From Candidatus Poribacteria bacterium (GTDB lineage Bacteria > Poribacteria > WGA-4E > UBA9662), in NCBI GenBank assembly GCA_030748495.1, contig JASMLX010000001.1, positions 1 through 64,000 on the forward strand: a stretch of 64,000 bases of DNA. The letters run 5' to 3'. How positions within the stretch are numbered: the first letter of the stretch is position 1; every line of letters begins with the position of its first letter. Shown one piece after another: positions 1 to 8,724 of the stretch. The translations under genes were made by a program, and so were the position numbers. The notes beneath the pieces are model-generated. The model made no database searches. It worked only from the letters and a program-made list of their open reading frames with translations, and was not told the origin of the DNA.

Positions 1-104
1 AGGCCATAAAAAAGCTAGAAGCAGAGGCCAACCTGACGAACAGGTCTAGTGCATTGACTAATGTGTACTCATAACAAAGTTTTTCTTTGTGGGCTTAGAA
101 AGTC

Positions 105-782
105 CATCAGATTTCAATTGAGGCCATGTTGGTAGATTTCTCCACCTGGGACCAGAATTACAACGACGTCTTACAGCAGATACGCTCCCGTTATTATTCG
201 ACTGGCAACTTCTACCAACGCATATACTAGCGTCTTGATGTAGGCCAACAAATGCGTTTAGGGTATGCCTGATTTCGGGTTTGTCATCTGTCACCGGAAG
301 ATCTTTGAGAGGACGCGGGGATATGCGCGATCCTTGAGCTTGGATCTCTACGATCAATGGCAAACGATGGAGGGTATAATGGAAAGTGGCGTCATACATC
401 GCCAACGCATACGCGGTTAGCTTTTTACCAGGCTTTGGAAAAATTGGCCGATGAGGGAGGTCTTCAGGCTAGATACCAACGGTATTCAGCTTGTCGGAAA
501 GCCCCGGTGCAAGGTGTGCGCTCGCTCGGCTTTGCCCCTCTGCCTGACAATGAGTTCCACTCGCCTATCATCACGGCTTTCTTCTTTCCGCAAGAATCGT
601 GGTCCGATTTTTCAATCTTCTACCAACTGCTTAAACAGAGACTGTTTTTCATCTACCCCGGCAAGGTTTCTGACTACGACACCTTTCGGATCGGTACCAC
701 CGGCGATCTGAATCTCGACGATATAGATTGATTGATCGGTGCAGTGCAGGAAACAGTCCTGGTAATGAAAGCTGAGCCGTAA
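105..782 (+). pseudogene. phnW: Decayed 2-aminoethylphosphonate-pyruvate transaminase
   Basis: PhnW is a PLP enzyme converting 2-aminoethylphosphonate and pyruvate to phosphonoacetaldehyde and alanine. The remnant is spread over several plus-strand frames. An N-terminal piece (about 105-210) reads AMLVDFSTWDQNYNDVLQQI, typical of the family start. A large internal deletion follows, removing the PLP-lysine region. From about 240 the text resumes as ANKCV[13 protein letters not shown] and continues through [10 protein letters not shown]. It then shifts frame near 357-375 into [11 protein letters not shown], and ends with the family C-terminus (FIYPGKVSDYDTFRIG). Two in-frame stops fit single substitutions (CAG to TAG near 255, CGA to TGA at 729-731), after which coding-like sequence continues to a TAA at 780-782. 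Deletion, stops and frameshift together argue for real decay rather than sequencing error. No other phosphonate genes lie nearby. Assignment is by recalled family motifs. Confidence 0.75.
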
Positions 783-798
783 CACAAGCCCACCATTT

Positions 799-828
799 TT
801 GTGATATGAAACAGACTTGTGGTATGAT
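799..828 (+). promoter_or_regulatory. Candidate sigma70-type promoter for the CBM9-like gene
   Basis: TTGTGA (799-804) and TATGAT (823-828) are separated by 18 bases and lie about 70 bases upstream of the ATG at 899. The -10 is close to consensus; the -35 is weaker. Prediction from sequence only. Confidence 0.4.
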
Positions 829-898
829 ACGGGGTAGTAAACTAGGCAGGTAATGAACCTGCGATTTTAGTTGATCACCATAATTAATGGAGTCGAAT

Positions 899-1696
899 AT
901 GTATCGATCCAGCACTGACTATTGTCGGACTTTATCTTTGACTGTTTTTGTAATTTGTACGGTGCTAACTTTCTTTGCTGAGGCCGCACCAACCATCATC
1001 CCCTACGGGAAAATGACAATCGACGGCAAACTGGAGGCTGATCTAGCCGTTAAAGCCGCCAGGTTTGATCTTTCCCTGGTTTGTATTGCCGGTACAATTA
1101 AGGACGATTATTTCTCCACCTACATGTCCTACGATGAGAACTATTTCTATTTTGCCTGTACGGCTAAAGATAACAGCATCTCCTGTAAGGACGCTGTCTC
1201 TAGAGATTTCAAGGATTCCGACTACATTCGCTTCTACATTAACGTGGAAGGCGATTATAAGAAACGACAGCAACTAGACGGAAAAGGCGATTGGGCCTTC
1301 ATCTTTACCCCCCAGAACTCAAAGGGCAAGTGGGAACCGATGGTCAAAGAGTGTAAGTATAACGGTCCCGGTCACGGCGACCTGGAAGGGGACAAGGTTA
1401 CTAACAAACGGAAAAGTGGACCTATTGATGGCGGATGGTATGTTGAAACCGCCATTCCGTTGGCCCTTTTTGAAAAGAAACTGAAAGATTTGGAACAGAC
1501 TAACCTAGGCGTCTACTTTATTGGCGGTGACACCGATAAAGGCGGTGTTCGTTCAGGGGAAGTAAGGGTACCCGCTGATGGCGCCGGTGGCTACTGGGAA
1601 TCTCCGTCTTACTGGCAACCAGCTAAACTGGGGCCATTCGCAGTTAATCCGGCAGATAAAATAGCCGCTATTTGGGGCGAGATCAAGCAATTCTGA
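899..1696 (+). CDS. Secreted CBM9-like carbohydrate-binding protein
   Basis: The protein has an N-terminal signal peptide (hydrophobic run LTVFVICTVLTFFAEA) and a domain resembling family 9 carbohydrate-binding modules. Visible hallmarks are the opening IDGKLEAD, a YMSYDENYFYFAC strand pair, a DYIRFYINVEGD segment and, near the end, WYVETAIPLALF. Such domains bind glycans outside the cell or in the periplasm, and no catalytic domain is attached. I chose ATG 899 over the in-frame ATG 887 because GGAG at 889-892 sits six bases ahead of it. A candidate promoter lies at 799-828. It is a single-gene unit between two decayed genes, and its own reading frame is intact. The exact ligand cannot be read from sequence. 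It could also be a DUF-type member of the CBM9-like/DOMON group. Confidence 0.65.
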   Translation: MYRSSTDYCRTLSLTVFVICTVLTFFAEAAPTIIPYGKMTIDGKLEADLAVKAARFDLSLVCIAGTIKDDYFSTYMSYDENYFYFACTAKDNSISCKDAVSRDFKDSDYIRFYINVEGDYKKRQQLDGKGDWAFIFTPQNSKGKWEPMVKECKYNGPGHGDLEGDKVTNKRKSGPIDGGWYVETAIPLALFEKKLKDLEQTNLGVYFIGGDTDKGGVRSGEVRVPADGAGGYWESPSYWQPAKLGPFAVNPADKIAAIWGEIKQF

Positions 1697-1757
1697 TACC
1701 CACATGCGGACGGATGATGAAGAATAAATCGTTACCACCGCAGCCCCCAATTTGTCA

Positions 1758-2424
1758 CCTTAGAGGCCTCGTAACAAAGTTGGTCATACCCGAAGTGTAG
1801 GGTGTCATGGATGCGTGTTCCTGATAGGGGCCGAAACGCTCAATCAGCTCAGCTACCAGTTCATCGTTGCCATAGGTAAAACCATCGGTATGGGTGGCCT
1901 GGGTGCGGTAAAGCTTCAGCCGGCTGGCATCAGAATTTAGTCCTAACAGCTTGAAGCACACTGATGCCTGCTGGCTACAACCATTAATTTGGAATGTCGC
2001 CATCGCCTAGTTGTTCCCAATCGCCCGGGCTAGCGGTGGCCAGAGGCGAACTGTGACTGGCAGGTAGATTGGCCCAGCCGGAGGTTGGGCTTATAGAGAC
2101 GTCGCTGGCTTCGGACACCACGGTGGTGTAAGGCTGGGCGCCGGTTACCTCGAAGTCAGTGGCCCTGTAAAAAGGAGAGCCAAAGTCATCGATCACATAG
2201 CCGATTGTGGCCTCTGATGGATGACCAACGGGATAATGGACCGCCACGCTCTTCAATCCGTCTCGTTTCAGGGCATTCCAAATTCCGTTCGGCATAGTTG
2301 GCTCGGGCATGAAAGCTAAACGAGCGAAATTGGGTAGCCTACCTTCCGTTGCCAAGAACTCCATCATCAGTGTGATAAAGCTGTTCATGCCACAGGCATA
2401 GATTTTGGTTGCCATCTCCAGCAC
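1758..2424 (-). pseudogene. Decayed alkaline-phosphatase-superfamily protein (type I phosphodiesterase-like)
   Basis: The minus strand encodes pieces of an alkaline-phosphatase-superfamily (type I phosphodiesterase/nucleotide pyrophosphatase) protein. The start reads ATKIYACGMNSFITLMMEFL then EGRLPNFARL, as in the family. The segment that should carry the catalytic nucleophile and first metal ligands is missing: the text jumps to GIWNALKRDGLKSVAVHYP, a middle-domain motif. A stop and frame change near 1984-2003 separate this from a second piece (FKLLGLNSDASRLKLYRTQ, ELVAELIERFGPYQEHASM). The C-terminal half is absent beyond about 1770. Deletion of the catalytic segment, a frame break and truncation make function very unlikely. 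Confidence 0.6.
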
Positions 2425-2569
2425 ACCTTTTAATCCTAACTTGTGGCAGGTAAAATACTAGCATTAAGCAGTCGAGCATTTTAGATTATTCGTTTTTCAG
2501 CCTACAGACATCTTCTGTTATTGCGAAAAATCTATCAGGTAAATAATGGCTCGTATAAGAATGACGCTA

Positions 2570-2986
2570 TTATAATGGCTTACCAATATATTCTGCGCTA
2601 CCAAACCCCAAAATGGATATGAATATAGGCGGCAGGAGAACTAATCCTACAGCGAAACCTTTGCTTTTGCCAAAACTCTTTGCCAGTCCAACACACGTGA
2701 TGATCAGAAAGACAATATTCACCAATGGTCTGCACATGAGTATCCACCACCAGCTAGGTTTGTCCGCAATCTTCAACATAATATACAGATTATAGATGGG
2801 AATCAGAATTTCCCACCCCGGCTGACCCGCTTTGGTAAAGATATCCCAACCTGCCACCGATATAAGTACGACCGAGACTAAAGCCATCAGTTCAAAGGGA
2901 AGAGAAATTAGTTCTTTTACTTCCACGCTCTCTATTAGCTTATTGGCTGCCAAAATTCCAAAGATAGCATAAAAGACGGCACACAA
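2570..2986 (-). CDS. Small multipass membrane protein, DUF5684-like
   Basis: The 138-residue product is strongly hydrophobic with about four membrane segments. It carries the pattern seen in DUF5684-type proteins: TKAGQPGWEILIPIYNLYIM, then KPSWWWILM, then GLAKSFGKSKGFAVGL and a final LGFG. Function of this family is unknown to me. The start is uncertain. TTG at 2986 has AGAGG just upstream, but the bases beyond 2990 belong to a decayed enolase-superfamily gene on the other strand, so the original N-terminus and promoter may have been lost. The frame itself is intact. It stands alone between two pseudogenes. Confidence 0.55.
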   Translation of the reverse strand: MCAVFYAIFGILAANKLIESVEVKELISLPFELMALVSVVLISVAGWDIFTKAGQPGWEILIPIYNLYIMLKIADKPSWWWILMCRPLVNIVFLIITCVGLAKSFGKSKGFAVGLVLLPPIFISILGFGSAEYIGKPL

Positions 2987-2991
2987 ACCTC

Positions 2992-3965
2992 TACCAGAAT
3001 AACACTATCTACAAAGTCCACACCGATGAAGGCATCGTCGGTATTGGAGGCGCTGAGGGACAACCTGACGAAGCGCGCCCGGGATACGTCGGCAGAAATC
3101 CGTTTGAATTCATGAACGGATACGCGCCGACACCGCTTCAGCAAGCGGTCTATGACATCATGGGCAAAGCGCTTGGCCTCCCTGTTTATCAACTCGTGGG
3201 CGAGAAGGTTCAGGATAAAATTGCGTTTGGATACTGGTCAATCGATATGCCGGCGGCGGAGTGGGTAAACGAAGCCAAGCGGGCCTATTCGATCGGATAT
3301 CGGCTACATAAAATTAAGGAGCGTCATTGGCACGACATCATCGAACAGGTTCAGGCGATCTCCGAAGCCGTTCCAGCCGATTACAAGTTACGAATCGATC
3401 CGAACGATTCATTTGAGACGCCAGCGCGGACTATCGAAGTCGCAAAACAGGTTCGAAACTACAACATCGAAGCGTTTGAAACACCTATTCCCCAAAGCAA
3501 TATCGATGGTTACTTGGAGATTCAGCATGGTTGTGACATGCCCATCACGATCCATTTCGGGAATCCTGACCCTGTTAAGGCAATTATAAGGCTGGCATGA
3601 ATGACTCGTTCATCATCGCCTATCCCGACTCACGAGCCGCCAACGCAAAACGTGAAGCGGCGATTGCGGAGTCTGCACATTTACCTCTGTGGATCCAGAT
3701 TGTTGGGATCGGCATAACGACAACGTATTTGATGCACCTTGCTGCAACGATGCCCAACGCCACTATGCCGTCGATTACGTTAAACTGCCTGAGAGCGTTT
3801 GATATTATCAAGCCGGCAATCCAAATGGAACAAGGCTACGCCACCGTGCCGGATAAACCAGGATTGGGCATCGAACTTGACGAAGATGCTTCTCGAAAAC
3901 TGCCGGGTGTAAATCAGAGGACAAGCAAAATACGGAGACTGTACCCTATTGACGCGGTTTCTTGA
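2992..3965 (+). pseudogene. Decayed enolase-superfamily (mandelate racemase/muconate lactonizing) enzyme
   Basis: The plus strand from about 2992 reads IYKVHTDEGIVGIGGAEGQP, the start of a mandelate racemase-type N-terminal domain, with no start codon and roughly the first 20-30 residues missing. It continues through DIMGKALGLPVYQLVGEKV and the barrel segment LHKIKERHW, DYKLRIDPNDSF and EAFETPIPQ. At about 3597 two extra bases shift the frame. The remainder (from about 3600) gives SFIIAYPDSRAANAKREAAI, PLWIQIVGIGI and the C-terminal DKPGLGIELDED. Loss of the 5' end plus a 2-base shift indicate decay. The segment is visibly richer in G and C (many CGG, GCG, GCC codons) than the flanking AT-rich DNA, which may point to a separate origin. 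A second remnant of the same superfamily lies at about 6890-7185. Confidence 0.75.
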
Positions 3966-4170
3966 GTCCTCTAGTTCAAGAGTTTACTGAGTTCACGAAC
4001 TGCCGAACACAGCGTTCTCTTTGGCGCAAGCATCGACCATCCATACTCTGACCAATATAACAGGAATTTATGGAGGGTAGGATTCAGAACAGAAAGGTGA
4101 TAAGAATGAAAGCAGCTTTAGGCTGGAGCCCACCTCAAAGAAGGGAAACTGAGAGAGATAGCGTCTTTTG

Positions 4171-4199
4171 TTGACTCGACAGCACTGGTTTGCTAAAAT
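4171..4199 (+). promoter_or_regulatory. Candidate sigma70-type promoter for the ThuA gene
   Basis: TTGACT (4171-4176) and TAAAAT (4194-4199) are exactly 17 bases apart, 103 bases upstream of the ThuA ATG. Both boxes are one mismatch from consensus. The rest of the 3966-4302 interval holds nothing else I recognise. Confidence 0.55.
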
Positions 4200-4302
4200 G
4201 TCTTTTTTAGGTTCATGGATGAAGCGGCATAAGCTATTGAGTCTTATATTTATGTCGTAAGTGATGGAACAGTCGTAAATTTAATTCTAAGGAGATTTTG
4301 AT

Positions 4303-4977
4303 ATGGTAGAAAACAGCGATATCCAGGTGATTGCCTGGTCAGAATTCACAGAGCCAGAGTCCGTTTATCCGACAGGGATACACGGTTGTTTAGCCCAGCA
4401 TCTCAACAATTGTCAGGGAATTACTGTCAGCGTTTCCGGTCTGGAAGATCCCGATCAAGGTGTGAGTGAAGAACAGCTTGAAGCGGCAGATGTATTAATC
4501 TGGTTTGGTCATATCAAACATGGAGATGTAACGGACGAAAGCGTGGAAAGAATCGTCAAACAGGTCAAGGAAAAAGGGCTAGGTTTTCTAGGACTACATT
4601 CAACCCACTTTGCCCGCCCATTTAAGGCATTGATGGAAACCGAATGTTCTTTTCGGGCCTACGTTGAAAATGGAACCAAAGGGGATATTAAGGTCGCAGC
4701 TCCAGATCATCCGATTGCCGAAGGTGTCAGTGATTTTACGATTCCGCAAGTGGAATGGTATGGTGAACCCTATGCTGTTCCTAAAGCAGAAACCGTGGTT
4801 CTGGCCGGGATATACGACGACTATACGGAGCTAACTCGGGATGGTCTGGTATGGACAGTGGGAAATGGGCGTGTATTTTATTTTCGCCCAGGTCACGAAA
4901 CCTTCCCAATTTATCATATGCCAGAAGTCAAGAAGATCATTGAGAACGGTGTACACTGGCTGGCGAAGACAACATGA
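4303..4977 (+). CDS. ThuA domain protein (trehalose-utilisation type)
   Basis: The 224-residue product matches the ThuA fold, a glutamine-amidotransferase-like alpha/beta domain often linked to carbohydrate or polyol catabolism; its biochemical reaction is not established. Visible features are VIAWSEFTEP at the start, the DVLIWFGHIKHGDV strand-loop, GLGFLGLHSTHFARPF in the middle and GRVFYFRPGHETFPIY near the end, where ThuA proteins carry the conserved GxVFYxxxGHE block. AGGAG about seven bases upstream and a promoter-like pair at 4171-4199 support the ATG at 4303. It is a single-gene unit with no signal peptide, so probably cytoplasmic. In related bacteria ThuA genes often sit with Gfo/Idh/MocA oxidoreductases; here the nearest such gene is about 18 kb away. 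Confidence 0.85.
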   Translation: MVENSDIQVIAWSEFTEPESVYPTGIHGCLAQHLNNCQGITVSVSGLEDPDQGVSEEQLEAADVLIWFGHIKHGDVTDESVERIVKQVKEKGLGFLGLHSTHFARPFKALMETECSFRAYVENGTKGDIKVAAPDHPIAEGVSDFTIPQVEWYGEPYAVPKAETVVLAGIYDDYTELTRDGLVWTVGNGRVFYFRPGHETFPIYHMPEVKKIIENGVHWLAKTT

Positions 4978-5324
4978 GAAAAAATAGGAATTAGTTTTTC
5001 CCTCCCAATTGCCAAATAGGTTGTAAAAAGGCATAATTCGCGAAGAGGTCAATCTGTTTGGGTACAATCGCTGTATTTTCGTCGGTAACACCCCATGGAC
5101 AAGGTATAGGGAATCAGTATTGAAACCTTGTACGGCAAACACTTGGATCAGTCAGCAGAATGTAGGTAGGGTAACATTCCAGATGTACAGGAAGCGACAA
5201 TGAAGCTACGGGATGCGATCTCTAAACTAATACCGTTACTTCTCAAACATGTAACGCTGTAGCATCGTCTATGCCACGGTTGCCTCTGGAAAATCGACTG
5301 ATCTATCAATAGGAGAGGACTTAA
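4978..5324. other. Intergenic stretch, nothing recognised
   Basis: Between the ThuA and sulfatase genes I find no RNA gene, repeat or convincing promoter. A short coding-like run at about 5190-5262 (QEATMKLRDAISKLIPLLLK, then a stop) lacks a start and a recognisable family. AGGAGAGG at about 5311-5318 is the Shine-Dalgarno site of the next gene. Confidence 0.4.
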
Positions 5325-6760
5325 ATGAACATAATTTGTATCTGCTTGGACACATTTCGGGCGGATATGATTGGGGAAGGGAAAAGTATAGCCATGCCCA
5401 AACTCCTAACCTGGACGACTTTTCGTCCGAAAGCATCAGGTTTACTCGGGCCTTCGGAGAGGGCCAACCGACGCTTCAGGTACGCCGTGGATTGTTCACT
5501 GGCCAGCGAAGTTTTCCCTGGCGATATAACTTTGACCGTCGTGGGCACTGGCATCATGCCCCCGGCTGGCATAAGATTCCACCGGAGCAAGATACCATTG
5601 CTGAGGTATTGCTGGAACGTGGATACCTGACGGCTTGTATCGCTGATACATATCATATGTTCAAACCAACGATGAACTTCTCACGTGGGTTTGCCCATTT
5701 GGATTTTGTTCGTGGACAAGAGTCTGACAACTGGCGCAGTGGCGACCCGAGATTAATCGAAGATCAGCTACGGCAGCATGTACGAGAACCGATTAACTGG
5801 CAGCGGCACACAGGACTGGTAAACTATCTGCTGAATCAGCGCCATCGGCGCTCCGAGGACGATTACAGCTGTGCTCGTGTGTTTCATTCTGCCTGTGATT
5901 GGCTTGATGACAATCATCAAGCTGGTCCCTTCTTCCTATGGATAGATAGTTTTGACCCACATGAACCTTGGGACCCACCTAAGAAATACGCTGACTTATA
6001 CTTTGGCGATTATTCAGGCAAAGACTTTATCACGCTAGGGGCAGCTAACGAAGGTGACGGTCCAACCGATGACGAACTCCGTAGAATTGAGGCGCTGTAT
6101 TTGGGCGAAGTAACGTTTGTTGATAAATGTATTGGACGGCTGCTGGACCAAATTAAATCGCTGAAACTCGAAGATGATACGATAGTCGTTGTCCTCTCTG
6201 ACCACGGCACACAACTTCGTGACCAGGGAAGTTTCGGAAAAGGCTCTGCCGAACTTCATCCATTCAACACCCAACTGAACCTTCTGGTCCGCCACCCCAA
6301 CGGGCCTAAGAATCATCAGGTCTCGGCTTTCGTCCAAAATCACGACTTGATGCCGACGTTGCTGGGTCAATTGGGAGTTCCTTGCAACTGGACTGATGGT
6401 GAAGATATTTGGCCATTAGTGACAGGACAAATGGTTTCCATTCGAGATCGAATCGCCACCGGGTGGGCAGACTTTTCGGTGGGAAACGCACGAGGCCGTG
6501 CTAGTGTACGAGACGTACGATGGAATTTCTGTACATCCATCGGCTACCAAGATGAGAACGGTGACGAGTTGTTTGATCTGACTACAGACACCGAAGAAAT
6601 TTACAATGTTGCTAGTCAACACCCCGAGGTCGTTGCTAAATATCGTTCGGATGTCGAAGGGATGTTGGGGCAACCACTGCCTGGACAACTTATTGAAGTC
6701 TGCGATCCTGCCCCTGGCCCAATGACCCGCTGGCTACAACAAAAACTGCGAGAATTCTGA
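5325..6760 (+). CDS. Sulfatase-family protein, frameshifted near 5385, no formylglycine cysteine
   Basis: Alkaline-phosphatase-fold sulfatase. The natural start is ATG 5325, preceded by AGGAGAGG, giving MNIICICLDTFRADMIG with the first metal-binding Asp. The frame then breaks in GGGAAAAG at about 5382-5389. One A must be restored to join the long frame that continues SHAQTPNLDDFSSESIRFTRAF to the stop at 6760. The long frame alone (from 5336) would start with an unrelated N-terminus lacking metal ligands. Where sulfatases have CxPxR, this protein has PTLQVRRGLFTG, so the nucleophile position is Thr and no formylglycine could form. Later motifs are intact: DSFDPHEPWDPP, VVVLSDHGTQLRDQG and a C-terminal region. 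It may be a phosphodiesterase-like or non-sulfatase hydrolase. Whether the missing A is real or a sequencing error is undecided. Confidence 0.75.
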
Positions 6761-6791
6761 TGTAATATCAGTAAATTGGCTGAACATTGTC

Positions 6792-6811
6792 GGCGTTAGC
6801 AAAATGACGCC
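6792..6811 (+). terminator. Hairpin after the sulfatase gene, possible terminator
   Basis: GGCGTTA (6792-6798) pairs with TGACGCC (6805-6811) across a 6-base loop (one T-G pair), 32 bases after the stop. Only a weak T-rich tail follows (TTCTCT), so a rho-independent role is uncertain. Confidence 0.35.
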
Positions 6812-6889
6812 TTCTCTATCAAGGCAAATGGTAAGATTCTTGATGCCAATCACGGACACTGTCAGATAGCCCATCGATCTGGTGGGTAT

Positions 6890-7185
6890 AACTACTTACG
6901 GGGTGAGCGCCTTTTCCTTTCCTCACACTCAACTCATACGAATTTACACTTATCGAGTTGCCCAGTTTTCCGGAGGCACTTCTTATCGCAAATATCGGGT
7001 TTAACCACGTCCACCGTGTCAATGTTGATCATGCGCCGCGAGACTAGTAGCCAGCAGTCTTATTCACCATCAGCGACATCCAGATTTAGAGCAGCGACCA
7101 TTTCCGCGGCCCGCTCCACTCCCAAGAAGAGTAAGGTTCTTCAAAATGGCAGACCTAGTTGTCCTCCAACATCTAACCTACTTGG
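6890..7185 (-). pseudogene. Second enolase-superfamily remnant
   Basis: Reading the minus strand from about 7180 gives LEDN-stop-VCHFEEPYSSWEW. After a frame change near 7125 it reads AAEMVAALNLDVADGE-stop-DCWL, then RRMINIDTVDVVKPDIC. This is the C-terminal barrel half of a mandelate racemase/muconate lactonizing-type enzyme (compare the usual EEP...WEW..A..., GGEQD and VDIVQPDIC motifs). Both in-frame stops fit single substitutions, one of them CAA to TAA in the GEQD motif. After PDIC the match fades, with a possible continuation (SYELSV) near 6930. Neither N-terminal domain nor start codon is present. It is clearly non-functional and distinct from the remnant at 2992-3965. Confidence 0.65.
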
Positions 7186-7389
7186 GTCGCTTTCCGTTTC
7201 GAGGTGTATAGAGGCTGTTGCACAATATTTTTCGAATCCAACCGTTGGATTCAATGGCTGTCCGGGACAGACGGTTCATTTCCTTGTTTCCCAAACACCT
7301 TTTATTCACTTTTTTATATGGAATTCTGTTTGGCTAATAAATCAAGCAAAGTTACATGTCAAAGCGTCAAAAACAGCCGCTTTCTCAAT

Positions 7390-8720
7390 TCCAGTAGGCT
7401 TGACCGCTTGGCCACAACTGTCAACAGGTCATGCCTAGCGCAGATCAGCCACCACTCGCCACAACAAACTTCAAATCCTGGCCGCATAAACTTGTCACAG
7501 CCGCCAGCAGCCTTAATTTTCCAAACACCGGTGCGACCGTTTGGCCTCCAATCTTAGACCATCGATGGCCACGATCGGTCAAAAGTTTTTATTCCATCAA
7601 TTCCGTCGGCGACAAATTATCAACTATCGGCTCTGCCCGCGGCGGTTGCTCGGCCATAGCTTTTGGCTGTTTATAATCTTTCTGCACTGCTATTAACAAT
7701 TCAACCTCACCTGCCGGTGTCTTGGTGAAATTATCTTCACTACAATATCCGCCATCTGCCAAAGCCAAGCCGGTTTTTTCTTTGATTCCAACGGCCGGTC
7801 GATTCACTTCTGTTGGCTCCAGCATCGGATGTAATTGCTGTTTATGGTTTTTCTCCGTCGTTACATTTTCGGCAACTATTATCTGCGGCTCGGTTACAAC
7901 TACCTAGCCATTCAGACCCGGAACAAAACCTTTTCGTACTTTGATCATCCTATTGTCAGGGGCGGTGACATTAGCTTTGGCACCTTTGTTTCCAACTTCT
8001 TGCGGCGACTGCAGCTTACAGCCACCAGGCTTTTATCCGCAGCTTTCTTCTTTGACTTTAGGTTTATCTATCTTATCCGGCTGAGCTTTTGGGCTGTTAC
8101 CTTTTCCTATTCTAAACGCTCTTTACTGCTTCTTAAGCGATCAATACGACTCTTGCGATCTCGCAAATCGCCCGGCATTTCATCGACTCTTTTAAAGACT
8201 TGATCTTCCTCGGTATCTTTGGGATCGCTGCCTCAGAAAGCATCTTATCGATTTCCGGCTTCAAGCGCTTCCGCCTTCGATTGGCTGACAGCCAAGCGTT
8301 GGCCTTAACCTTTGTACCGTCCAGCGATACTTTACCAGGTTTGACCAGACCAGCCTCAAGGCAAAGCCGAAAGGAAAGATTTCGAGAAACAGCTTCTTTA
8401 AAGGCAACTGATAATAGTGTAGTCGGGCAATTAGCTTGCCGTGATGGCCTTGTCGGCAATGTCATCACGGCTATGTTTTTTAAGACGCCGACTGGAACGC
8501 TCACCGGAACGGTAAGAATATCTCAGCTGGGCGACCATCAGAGGTGGCTGAAAAGCAGAGTTGCCGACACCATCAACGCGATCTTTCCGCTAAAACGGCG
8601 AGAGATCAATTTGCTCGACTGCATCGAGAACAAACCCGGCCAGATCATAATCCTTTGTAGGCCTGAATTCAACTGGTAAGTGCAACTCCAAGTCTAGGCA
8701 AGGAGGGTAACGTCAGCACC
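7390..8720 (-). mobile_element. Decayed IS1182-family transposase
   Basis: The minus strand holds almost the full length of an IS1182-type DDE transposase broken by stops and shifts. The N-terminus (about 8720-8560) reads PVEFRPTKDYDLAGFVLDAV, then GVGNSAFQPPLMVA and SGERSSRRL. A second block (8400-8250) reads FRLCLEAGLV, KVSLDGTKVKANAWLSANR. The DDE region near 7790-7700 gives ALADGGYCSEDNF. The C-terminus (about 7560-7390) gives GGQTVAPVFGKL and, in another frame, KFMRPGFEVCCGEWWLICA. At least one in-frame stop (after DLSPF) and several frame changes rule out an active enzyme. I did not find terminal inverted repeats with confidence. It abuts an IS30-like remnant on the other strand. Confidence 0.75.
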
Positions 8721-8724
8721 TTTC

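Noticed and set aside
5380-5390. Programmed -1 ribosomal frameshift in the sulfatase gene
   Set aside because: GGGAAAAG does not give a slippery heptamer in the required frame (zero-frame codons GGG AAA do not re-pair after a -1 slip), and no obvious downstream pseudoknot was seen. A lost base is simpler.
7016-7438. 140-codon plus-strand open frame
   Set aside because: It runs antisense to the second enolase-superfamily remnant and the IS1182 C-terminus; no domain of its own.
8200-8679. 159-codon plus-strand open frame
   Set aside because: It is antisense to the decayed IS1182-type transposase, whose motifs on the minus strand explain the sequence.
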